The position numbers and the translations under genes are program-made. From Ktedonobacter sp. 13_1_20CM_4_53_11 (lineage in GTDB: Bacteria; Chloroflexota; Ktedonobacteria; Ktedonobacterales; Ktedonobacteraceae), in the NCBI GenBank assembly GCA_001919995.1, contig MNIY01000015.1:1-16380 (forward strand): 16,380 bases of DNA. Reading direction: 5' to 3'. The notes beneath the pieces were generated by a model. The model worked only from the letters and a program-made list of their open reading frames with translations, did no database searches and was not told the origin of the DNA. This document shows positions 1 to 6,202 of the stretch, piece by piece; the stretch's first letter is position 1; each line of letters starts with the position of its first letter.

Positions 1-188
1 AGTTTCATGCGTCCGTTTTCCCCTTTAAGTGGAAACTCTCTCAACTTACCATTATAAGAAATGCATTACATTTTAAATTTGTCAGCACCAATTACACACA
101 CCATTAGAAATTAAAACATGGAAGAGGTCAATTTTTCAATGCTCAAACGAAGTATTTATCTGCACTAAAAAGGAGTATTTTGATCAGC

Positions 189-1013
189 TTAAAGCTCATT
201 ACCCCCCTCAAATAAGGTATATGATACTGCCTGAGTACGGTTTGTCACACCAAATTTGTGCAAAATGTTTTGTACATGTTTTCCTACTGTAAAACGTGAA
301 ATGTAAAGCTGAGCCGCAATTTGTTTATTGCTTTGTCCTCGCAGCATCAATTGATAGACTTTTTCTTCCTGGGGGGTTAGAGCTGGAAGTGATGTGTATG
401 AGGACAGAGATGGAGAAGTTAGAAGAGTATCAGGTATGTCGGAACGAGAGTCGTTTAGCTCTTTTGCCTCATCTCGTTGCTGTATGGAGAGTTCTGTTTC
501 CAGCAGATGACATTTTTGGACGAGCAGTTCTATCACATGCGCCGCTACAGTAGGTAACATTGCCAATTCGCCTCGTCGAAACCCTTTTAAAGCTTTGACG
601 ATATCTAAGGCAGACGTATCTTTTGTGAGATAACCGGATACTCCTGCCTGCACCGCTTCCAGCAACAATTGATCATCCATTGTTGCGGAAATGATAATGA
701 CTCGAGATTGTGGACAATCTTTGCGTAATTGTCTTACGCCATCAGTGCCCTCAACATCGGGCAAATGGAGGTCCAGCAATACTAGATCGATAGGGATTTC
801 CTCTATCTTCGCCTGTGCTTCCTCATATTTACTCGCTTCTGCTATGACGTGGAAACCATCAATAGCATTCACGAGATCTCGTAACCCATAACGAAAAACC
901 TCATGATCATCAACAATCAAGACGTTCAAGAGCTTTTCTGGAGGTAATTTTACGAGCGTGCCAGAAAACGATAACAACCCATCCATCTTCAAATACTGTT
1001 CTAGAATAGGCAA
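189..1013 (-). CDS. NarL/FixJ-family response regulator (receiver + LuxR-type HTH)
   Basis: Cytoplasmic two-component transcription factor of up to 274 aa. The receiver lies at about residues 29-145: acidic pair D35/D36 in VLIVDDHEV, phospho-acceptor D81 in LLDLHLPD, S109/T111 after the fourth strand and invariant K131 in YLTKD. A polar linker (about 170-208) leads to a LuxR/GerE helix-turn-helix (about 211-265, LTPQEEKVYQLMLRGQSNKQ onward). The start shown is a TTG 7 bases after the sensor's stop codon, with AGGA only 2 bases before it. An ATG at residue 10 or a TTG at residue 29 would fit the family better, as most NarL proteins begin directly with the first receiver strand. It is cotranscribed with the upstream sensor 1021-1806, its likely partner. 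Target genes cannot be told from sequence. Family assignment is secure; the start is not. Confidence 0.93.
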   Translation of the reverse strand: MPILEQYLKMDGLLSFSGTLVKLPPEKLLNVLIVDDHEVFRYGLRDLVNAIDGFHVIAEASKYEEAQAKIEEIPIDLVLLDLHLPDVEGTDGVRQLRKDCPQSRVIIISATMDDQLLLEAVQAGVSGYLTKDTSALDIVKALKGFRRGELAMLPTVAAHVIELLVQKCHLLETELSIQQRDEAKELNDSRSDIPDTLLTSPSLSSYTSLPALTPQEEKVYQLMLRGQSNKQIAAQLYISRFTVGKHVQNILHKFGVTNRTQAVSYTLFEGGNEL

Positions 1014-1039
1014 AATCCTATTACTGTTCCAAAATAGGC
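994..1039. repeat. Imperfect 18-bp direct repeat at the sensor/regulator junction
   Basis: Two copies, 994-1011 and 1022-1039, agree at 16 of 18 bases and are 10 bases apart. One encodes the sensor's C-terminal PILEQ plus its stop; the other encodes the regulator's N-terminal PILEQY. It probably records a local duplication or rearrangement at the junction where the sensor's ATPase domain is missing. Confidence 0.7.
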
Positions 1040-1806
1040 TGAGGCGTTTTTAATTCCTGCATCACGCTACGAGCCTCAGCAATCACTCGACGCAGTGATG
1101 CCTCCATGTTGGCAGTTTCTGCTGCGCTAAGTTGCATATTCCCATCTACTGAGTTGCGCATCAGTAATGTGCTTAATTGCAACAGTATTGTGCTAAGTTC
1201 TTGCATAAGCCCGTCATGAAGTTCACGGCTCAAAGATAAACGTTCAGATTGAATACCTCTGGCTAATTCCTGGGAATAGCGACGTAAAAGCATATCAAGC
1301 TTATGTTGAATACTTAGCAGTTCGTACTTGCTTTGTTCATAGCTTTTTGCGTAACGGCTAATACGCTCTACAAACAAGGGCGTCGTGCAGGATACGATCG
1401 CGAACTCAAGGAGTAAAAGGAACGGGCTCCCAAGTATACATGCACATAATACCGCCAGGATTACACAAAAATCGGCAATGCAAAGCATAACTATACCAAT
1501 GGGACGCGACTTATGCGTGCTAGCAAATATCAACCCTAGAAGAAGTGATAGAATGATTGCTATTGAGCTCAAAATAGTAATTATCCAATGTAGGAGGATA
1601 AAACTAAGTGGGGAAGGTGAAGTTATCGCGTTTATTCTCATACCTACTAACCCAACTGCCAGCAGCAGAGCGGCTTTGAGAATAACATAGATGGCAAGCA
1701 AACGAAAACGTGCAAGCCATACGAAATCCGATGGACCTGCTTGCTTGCTCCATATTCGCGCTAGGATGGAAAGCAACATTCGAAAATTGAGTAATGCTTT
1801 TTGCAT
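1021..1806 (-). CDS. NarL-system membrane sensor with HisKA_3 domain but no ATPase domain
   Basis: Membrane protein of 261 aa with about four hydrophobic segments (about residues 36-58, 67-95, 104-122, 126-145), then a helical region and a HisKA_3 dimerisation/phosphotransfer domain. The H-box reads RELHDGLMQ with phospho-accepting H197. D198 and Q202 form the DxxxQ motif that in NarX/DesK-type proteins supports phosphatase activity toward the partner regulator. The protein ends at residue 261 just after the second helix (QELKTPQPILEQ). The usual HATPase_c domain of about 100 residues is missing, and no room remains before the regulator gene 7 bases on. It may be a phosphatase or phosphotransfer subunit, a heterodimer partner of a complete kinase, or a decayed kinase. 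The ATG has a GGAG 4 bases upstream. A near-consensus promoter lies at 1941-1969. Confidence 0.85.
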   Translation of the reverse strand: MQKALLNFRMLLSILARIWSKQAGPSDFVWLARFRLLAIYVILKAALLLAVGLVGMRINAITSPSPLSFILLHWIITILSSIAIILSLLLGLIFASTHKSRPIGIVMLCIADFCVILAVLCACILGSPFLLLLEFAIVSCTTPLFVERISRYAKSYEQSKYELLSIQHKLDMLLRRYSQELARGIQSERLSLSRELHDGLMQELSTILLQLSTLLMRNSVDGNMQLSAAETANMEASLRRVIAEARSVMQELKTPQPILEQ

Positions 1807-1940
1807 ACCACTCCGCCCTTATGAGCATGCATGAGGTTGCGAAAACGTGTGCGCAACAACACTGGAGCATTACACACGATTATCCCGGTCGTTAGCTGAC
1901 CGCAGAACGACTATTTTGATCTTCATCTCTGCCTTGCTAT

Positions 1941-1969
1941 ACTATAACCTACTTGTGTAGAAATGTCAA
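1941..1969 (-). promoter_or_regulatory. Sigma-70-type promoter of the sensor-regulator operon
   Basis: On the minus strand TTGACA (1964-1969) is followed by a 17-base spacer and TATAGT (1941-1946), a near-perfect housekeeping promoter. The predicted start leaves a leader of about 130 bases before the sensor ATG at 1806. The spacer holds a small dyad, CTAC-ACAA-GTAG (1949-1960), a possible operator. Confidence 0.65.
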
Positions 1970-2099
1970 ATCTTGAAGCGAATCAATAAGTGATGGAATC
2001 TGATAGTGAGATTCCTTCATCATACATCACTTTCACCGATGTAGATGGTGCACTCACAACTCACAACAATTGATTGATGCATATGAGAGAGCCATTAGA

Positions 2100-2132
2100 T
2101 TGTGCCCAGCTACTCCACGTAGCTGGACACAA
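2100..2132 (-). terminator. Hairpin downstream of the sugar aminotransferase gene
   Basis: Arms 2100-2113 and 2119-2132 pair over 13 of 14 positions (TTGTG and CCAGCTAC with their complements, one C/A mismatch) around a 5-base loop. It lies 12 bases past the stop codon at 2145. No U-run follows on the minus strand, so it is either a weak terminator or a transcript-stabilising or operator structure. Confidence 0.4.
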
Positions 2133-2144
2133 TTCGTTACACGC

Positions 2145-2173
2145 CTACAGTGGCCGCTCAACAGCCACTGTAG
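2145..2173 (-). repeat. Perfect 10-bp inverted repeat over the aminotransferase stop codon
   Basis: CTACAGTGGC (2145-2154) pairs perfectly with GCCACTGTAG (2164-2173) around a 9-base loop. The stem includes the last codons and the TAG stop. With the hairpin at 2100-2132 it makes a tandem stem-loop at the 3' end, probably part of transcript end formation. Confidence 0.5.
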
Positions 2174-3275
2174 CATATTTTGTGGTTGCGTCGACCACTT
2201 TATGCAATTGTTCAGTGGTGAGTTCTGGGTACATTGGGAGAGATACTATATTCTCGGTTACGGCCTCCGTCACAGGTAGCATTCCACGTACAAAGCCGTA
2301 GGTTGTACATGCCGGTTGAAGATGAATAGGTATCGGGTAATGTATTCCCGTGGCTATTCCTTCCTGTGCTAAGATCTGGCGAAAAAGATCGCGTTCCCGT
2401 ACCTGCACGACATAGACATAAAAAACGTGTGTCCCCCCGGGTCTGACGACAGGAAGTGCCTCTACCAGGTTTTTAAGTTGTTCAGTATAAGTTTGCGCGT
2501 GCAACTGCCGCGCAGTATTCCATTGATCTAGGTGGGCGAGCTTTACGCGCAGTACAGCAGCCTGAATTTCGTCCGGGCGAGCATTGACACCAAGGATTTC
2601 ATGACGGTAGCGCTCTCGTGAGCCGTGATCACGCAACATGCGCAACTTGTCAGCCAGTATCTCATTGTTAGTGACACAGATACCAGCCTCACCATAAGCA
2701 CCCAGATTTTTGCTGTAGTAGAGGCTAAAACAGCCAATATCGCCGAAACTTCCCACACGCTTTCCCTGGTATGTGGCACCATGTGCCTGTGAAGCGTCTT
2801 CTATGACCAGTAGCTCGTGAGCCCGTGCAAACTCTAAGACGGGTTGCATTTCGACTGGATGACCATATAAATGGACAGGAATAATAGCGCGAGTGCGTGA
2901 TGTAAGCACACTACCCAGCTGTTGCCAATCCATGGTGTATGTCTCTGGATCGATATCAACAAAGACGGGAGTGGCTCCCACCAGGGCTATCGCCTCCACT
3001 GTCGCAATAAAGGTATTTGCGACGGTAATCACTTCATCCCCATCTCCAATATCACACGCCCGCAATGCCAGTGCGAGCGCATCTGTGCCTGTAGCTACCC
3101 CCACTCCATAACGACAGTCGCAATAGGTCGCAAAATCTCGCTCGAATGCCTGGGTCTGAGGGCCAAGAAATAACTGCATGCTTTCAAGCGTTTCTTCGAT
3201 AGCCGACAACACATCTTGCTTGATCGTCCTGTATTGTGCTTGTAAGTCTACGAGAGGTACCTGCATGTGAAACAT
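2145..3275 (-). CDS. DegT/DnrJ/EryC1/StrS-family PLP sugar aminotransferase
   Basis: Cytosolic PLP enzyme of 376 aa, full length for the family. It begins with the typical VPLVDLQAQY segment (6-15) and has GTDALALAL (63-71, phosphate binding), the EDASQAHGA stretch (159-167; D160 holds the pyridine nitrogen) and the Schiff-base lysine K189 in YYSKNLGAYGEAG. Members transaminate nucleotide-linked keto-sugars (3- or 4-keto) to amino sugars for surface glycans or antibiotics. The exact substrate cannot be read here, and no nucleotide-sugar dehydratase is nearby. An AAGGAG lies just before the first ATG (only 2 bases of spacing); the ATG at codon 4 is the alternative. It follows the radical SAM gene on the same strand by about 100 bases but has its own candidate promoter (3334-3362). 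With the nearby formyltransferase it could make an N-formylated amino sugar (inference). Confidence 0.92.
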   Translation of the reverse strand: MFHMQVPLVDLQAQYRTIKQDVLSAIEETLESMQLFLGPQTQAFERDFATYCDCRYGVGVATGTDALALALRACDIGDGDEVITVANTFIATVEAIALVGATPVFVDIDPETYTMDWQQLGSVLTSRTRAIIPVHLYGHPVEMQPVLEFARAHELLVIEDASQAHGATYQGKRVGSFGDIGCFSLYYSKNLGAYGEAGICVTNNEILADKLRMLRDHGSRERYRHEILGVNARPDEIQAAVLRVKLAHLDQWNTARQLHAQTYTEQLKNLVEALPVVRPGGTHVFYVYVVQVRERDLFRQILAQEGIATGIHYPIPIHLQPACTTYGFVRGMLPVTEAVTENIVSLPMYPELTTEQLHKVVDATTKYATVAVERPL

Positions 3276-3333
3276 TGCTCCTTAATACCAATAGTTACTT
3301 CCAAAAACTGGAGTGAAAAATACACCCCGCGAT

Positions 3334-3362
3334 AGTGTACAAGAAACGATCAAAAGTAACAA
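3334..3362 (-). promoter_or_regulatory. Candidate promoter of the sugar aminotransferase gene
   Basis: Minus strand TTGTTA (3357-3362), 17-base spacer, TACACT (3334-3339), giving a leader of about 50 bases before the start at 3275. Two mismatches in each hexamer. It lies between the radical SAM stop (3380) and the aminotransferase, so the latter may be read independently. Confidence 0.35.
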
Positions 3363-3379
3363 GATTAAAGGTTTATAGT

Positions 3380-4810
3380 TTATAATGCCTGGTCCAACTG
3401 ACCGGCGGTGGGCTCTGCTCAGCAGAACCAGGATTCGGTGAGGTGAGGTAAGACCCTTGGACTACCATACTCTTGCACTGCTTCTACCACGTCCACATCT
3501 TTTCCTGAGATCGCCAGCGCCATAGCTTTGATATGGAAGAATGTTTCGATTGGGCTGGCTTTCGCGCGTTCGGCTCTTTCTACTAATGTGGTAACCTTCT
3601 CGTACAGTGCGTCCATGCGGTTATCGGGATGCCGCCAGCGGTACGTGAAAGCAGCAGAATCGAGTTCTCCTAACCATTGTGGGCTATCTACTGTATCAAG
3701 CAATGCCGAGCCGGGAGGTACCAGCAGACGTATCGAAAAGTGAACGGGATCAATCTGTTCGATGAGTCTCCGCTCTTCAAAAAAGTTCAGCAGTGTGAAA
3801 TAGCTCTCCAATGTTTCCCAGGGCGAGAAAGGCATCAGCGACGGGCGCAAGGGAATTCCCATCTGTGCCATCAGTTCAATGGCTTCGGCTACGTCTGCAC
3901 TTGTATGGCCTTTGTCAAGATGGCGAAGGACATTGTCATTGAGGGATTCCACGGCAGATACAATGAAGGCGCAACCCAGGCTCTTCAACTCTGGGAGCAG
4001 GTGTCGATGCTTTAGTAGGTGCTCTATTTTGATTGTAGCATCAAAAGTGATACCTGGGAACTCCTGGTGAAGTGCGCGGGTAATACGCATGGCGTGACCG
4101 GGACCATTGAAGAAGTCTGGATCACCAAATGTAATGTGACCTACTCCCTGCTTTACCTGTGTGCGGATATCAGCCAGCACGATCTCTACTGGTACGGCAA
4201 AGAAGCGCCCATGATAGATGGGAGTAATGGGGCAGTGCAGGCATGTGTGTTTACAACCACGAGTAGTTTCAGTATAACCAGCCAGTGATGCTACCCCGTT
4301 TGTCTCTAACCGTGCATAGTGATCAGGAGAAGGCAGATCCAGACGTACGGGCGCTACGAAAGAAGTCCGCTTGATCCAGGGACCGCTTTTGGATTGCCGG
4401 GTGGTGACCCCTGCAATGCTCTCAGTTTTACCTTGTTCAACTGCAGCGACATAATTGAGGAATGGCCCTTCATATTCCCCCCCAATGGCTGCATCGATCG
4501 TACCTAGTAACAGATAGTCAGCGTTGAGAAGGGCATAGAGACCATAAAAACAGATTGATGCAGATGGGTTGATTGAACGCACGCGCAGCGCGACCTGTTG
4601 TCCCAGGCGTAATGCGGTATGCATCGGTACAGAAATAGCGACTAATCGTGCTCGACTGATTGCTACTTCTGTCAGTGTTTCAACAGCAGTATCCACGGTT
4701 GCAGGCGCATATCCAGCCTGCTGAAGCATGGCACATAAAGAGGCGAGATGAAAGGGCTGATGGCCCAATTCATAACAAGAAATGAGCAGGATATCGCCAG
4801 GAGATCTCAT
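3380..4810 (-). CDS. B12-binding-type radical SAM selenoprotein with CUAEP tail (UGA read as Sec)
   Basis: Predicted 476 aa with selenocysteine at residue 464. Residues 1-120 form a Rossmann-type B12-binding-like domain (DILLISCYELGHQPFHLAS, later GGEYEGP) without a DxHxxG motif. The radical SAM domain has the [4Fe-4S] triad C186, C190, C193 in GCKHTCLHC, then a TIM-barrel region with GDPDFF (229-234) and SAVES (285-289). The ordinary frame stops at UGA after ESWFC. Read through, it adds U-AEPTAGQLDQAL and ends at TAA (3380-3382). Cys463-Sec464-AEP matches the CUAEP/CCAEP tail I know as a named radical SAM family. The adjacent Cys-Sec pair recalls the redox tail of mammalian thioredoxin reductase. 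The start ATG overlaps the yggX stop (ATGA), implying translational coupling. The reaction and substrate are unknown. If the cell lacks Sec machinery the product would be the 463-aa form. Confidence 0.85.
3387..3406 (-). promoter_or_regulatory. Candidate bacterial SECIS element for the UGA at 3419-3421
   Basis: On the minus strand GCC pairs with GGC and GGTC with GACC, with one bulged A on the 3' side, closing a five-base loop AGTTG. The loop begins 19 bases after the UGA and has G at its second position. Published bSECIS criteria are a loop of 3-14 bases with G in the first two positions, an upper stem of 4-16 bp and 16-37 bases from UGA to loop. All are met. SelB binding would deliver Sec-tRNA here. 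Confidence 0.7.
3411..3429 (-). repeat. 8-bp stem with the UGA in its loop
   Basis: GGTTCTGC and GCAGAGCC pair over 8 positions (one G-U), leaving exactly TGA as the three-base loop. It sits directly 5' of the candidate SECIS hairpin and the two can coexist. A role in slowing the ribosome or guarding the UGA is conjecture. Confidence 0.55.
3419..3421 (-). other. In-frame UGA, predicted selenocysteine codon
   Basis: The UGA follows ...LTESWFC and precedes AEP, so reading through restores the CUAEP tail. An ordinary TAA stop comes 12 sense codons later. The frame, the tail motif and the downstream hairpin together argue for recoding rather than termination. Confidence 0.82.
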
Positions 4811-5166
4811 TTTTTACGAGGTGCTCCACCGCCACCTTTGCTGCTCGGCGGTCCACCTTTTGCGCCAACTCCTGCGGGCTCTGGAGTATCCGTGCTTTCT
4901 GTCTCCGGAATCCAGCCCTCTGGCATTTTTGCCTCCTGGCCGAAGAAGAATTCTTCCATTTGCTCACGCAACAATTTACGAGCTTCGGGATCAGCCATGT
5001 TCAAGCCGTAGTGATTGATGATGAGCGTGCTCTGCGCGGGCCACATATCGTAAGCCTGTTTTGATATATTCTCATAGATGCGTTTACCCAACTCTCCTGG
5101 AAAGGGTGGTTTATCCAAGCCAGGGAGTTCGCGTCCAAGTTTGACACATTTAACCATGCGTGCCAT
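4807..5166 (-). CDS. yggX: YggX-like Fe(II)-trafficking / oxidative-damage protection protein
   Basis: Small cytosolic protein of 119 aa. Residues 1-88 follow YggX closely: Cys7 in MARMVKC, PGELGKRIYENISKQAYDMW, the STLIINHYGLNM segment, then EARKLLREQMEEFFFG and GWIPE. YggX of enterobacteria helps keep iron-sulfur proteins intact under oxidative stress and is thought to handle labile Fe(II). Residues about 90-119 are an unusual Pro/Gly/Lys-rich low-complexity tail (GGPPSSKGGGGAPRKK) absent from the classical 90-aa form. I chose ATG 5166 because AGGAG lies 8 bases upstream and it puts Cys7 in register with the family; a longer reading to 5196 lacks these. Its stop overlaps the start of the radical SAM gene, suggesting it supplies or protects that enzyme's [4Fe-4S] cluster (inference). 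Confidence 0.88.
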   Translation of the reverse strand: MARMVKCVKLGRELPGLDKPPFPGELGKRIYENISKQAYDMWPAQSTLIINHYGLNMADPEARKLLREQMEEFFFGQEAKMPEGWIPETESTDTPEPAGVGAKGGPPSSKGGGGAPRKK

Positions 5167-5205
5167 GATAGATACTCCTGTTGCTGCCGATTGCACTATA
5201 CTATG

Positions 5206-5211
5206 TATAAT
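5206..5211 (+). promoter_or_regulatory. Candidate -10 box of the formyltransferase gene
   Basis: A perfect TATAAT on the plus strand, about 17-40 bases before the possible starts at 5228 and 5249. The -35 is poor (TTGCTG at 5181-5186, 19-base spacer). It lies within a few bases of the oppositely directed yggX -10, so the two promoters should compete. Confidence 0.35.
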
Positions 5212-5215
5212 ATAG

Positions 5216-5244
5216 ATACTACATGATGTGGAGGCTCATGTCAA
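5216..5244 (-). promoter_or_regulatory. Promoter of the yggX-radical SAM operon
   Basis: Minus strand TTGACA (5239-5244), 17-base spacer, TAGTAT (5216-5221). The predicted start gives a leader of about 40 bases to the ATG at 5166. The -35 box lies over the first codons of the divergent formyltransferase. Confidence 0.55.
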
Positions 5245-6202
5245 ATTTATGGAAGGTCGCCCACGTGCCCTCTTTTTGGGGATGCAGGGGAGTTTTTCAT
5301 TGCCATCTCTGCATGCTTTATTGGAGAGCGGTATTGAAGTGTGCGCGGTAGTCTTACCCGGAGACCAGGCCCAGGGCTTAAGCTCTAACCAGATGCCTAT
5401 ATATCGACGGGAACCGGCTCATCCAGCGCGTTCTACGCTTCCTGTGCTCAATTCATCACTTGATAGCAGCATAGTACAACTGGCCTGGCAGCGTAAGATA
5501 CCTCTATGGCAGGTACATCGTTTATCGGATCCCGTTACGGTCTCAACCCTCACTGCATATCAACCAGATGTTATTAGTGTAGCTTGCTTTTCGCAGCGTA
5601 TTCCGCGTGCTATCTTAGAAATAGCGCCCCTGGGTTGCCTCAATGTACACCCATCATTGTTGCCCGCAAATCGTGGTCCGCTACCTTTATTCTGGACGTT
5701 CCGACTGGGATGTAAGCAAACAGGAGTCACCATTCATTACATGGACGAAGGTATGGATAGCGGTGATATGGTGGCTCAGCAGGCAATACCTGTAACTGAC
5801 GGTATGAGCTACGCGCAACTAGAGCTAGAGTCTGCCCGGATCGGCGGAAACCTGCTCTGCCGTGCTATATGGAAGCTATACGAAGGGAGCGCAATCTCCC
5901 TGCCCCAGGACGAAAACAAGAGTAGTTATCACGGATTCCCTGACGATGAAGATTTCGTTGTACCTGTTGCTGAGTGGGATGCTGCGCATGTCTATAATTT
6001 TATCTGTGGTGTAGCAGAGTGGAGTGGACCTGTTACACTGAACGTAGGTAATGAGCATATCACTGTACAGAAAGCTATTTCTTATAGCCGAAATAATATG
6101 TGCGATATACCTTCCAAGAACTATTGTTGGCGGGGCGAAGCTTTGTGGATACGCTGCAAGAGGGGGTGGGTGGCGGTTATTCAGCCAATAACTTTTCAAT
6201 AG
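5228..6202 (+). CDS. Fmt-like formyltransferase (possible sugar N-formyltransferase)
   Basis: Cytosolic enzyme of 324 aa (or 317) using 10-formyl-tetrahydrofolate. The N-terminal formyl_trans_N fold starts at RALFLGMQGSFSLPSLHALL (13-32). The catalytic triad is N139 and H141 in CLNVHPSLLPANRG and D177 in MDEGMDSGDM, matching Asn-His-Asp of Fmt. A C-terminal domain (about 235-320, GVAEWSGPVTLNV) resembles formyl_trans_C. HPSLL for HGSLL, and the setting beside a sugar aminotransferase and a radical SAM gene instead of def, argue against housekeeping Fmt. Sugar N-formyltransferases share this core. Start options: GTG 5228 without a clear ribosome site, or ATG 5249 with GGAGG 14 bases upstream. 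Transcribed divergently from yggX. The 3' end overlaps the convergent receiver gene by 26 bases. Confidence 0.85.
   Translation: MEAHVKFMEGRPRALFLGMQGSFSLPSLHALLESGIEVCAVVLPGDQAQGLSSNQMPIYRREPAHPARSTLPVLNSSLDSSIVQLAWQRKIPLWQVHRLSDPVTVSTLTAYQPDVISVACFSQRIPRAILEIAPLGCLNVHPSLLPANRGPLPLFWTFRLGCKQTGVTIHYMDEGMDSGDMVAQQAIPVTDGMSYAQLELESARIGGNLLCRAIWKLYEGSAISLPQDENKSSYHGFPDDEDFVVPVAEWDAAHVYNFICGVAEWSGPVTLNVGNEHITVQKAISYSRNNMCDIPSKNYCWRGEALWIRCKRGWVAVIQPITFQ

Larger units (their letters stand above)
1807..2144. other. 338-bp gap between aminotransferase and sensor genes
   Basis: I see no gene in either strand. It holds the sensor promoter (1941-1969), a small hairpin in the sensor leader (CGGTC at 1886-1890 with GACCG at 1898-1902), a stem GGAATCT/AGATTCC (1995-2001 with 2009-2015, 7-base loop) and the hairpin at 2100-2132 behind the aminotransferase. 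Confidence 0.6.

Noticed and set aside
118..168. 16-codon plus-strand reading frame (MEEVNFSMLKRSIYLH)
   Set aside because: Too short, no ribosome site, in an AT-rich stretch after the response regulator. The region 1-188 shows nothing I can support.
1807..2144. tRNA, riboswitch or other structured RNA in the larger gaps
   Set aside because: No T-loop, cloverleaf or conserved riboswitch core found on either strand in any gap.
3419..3421. UGA as the ordinary end of the radical SAM protein
   Set aside because: It leaves the family tail cut at WFC, while the next codons restore AEP and a SECIS-like hairpin lies at the right distance. Kept only as the fallback if Sec machinery is absent.
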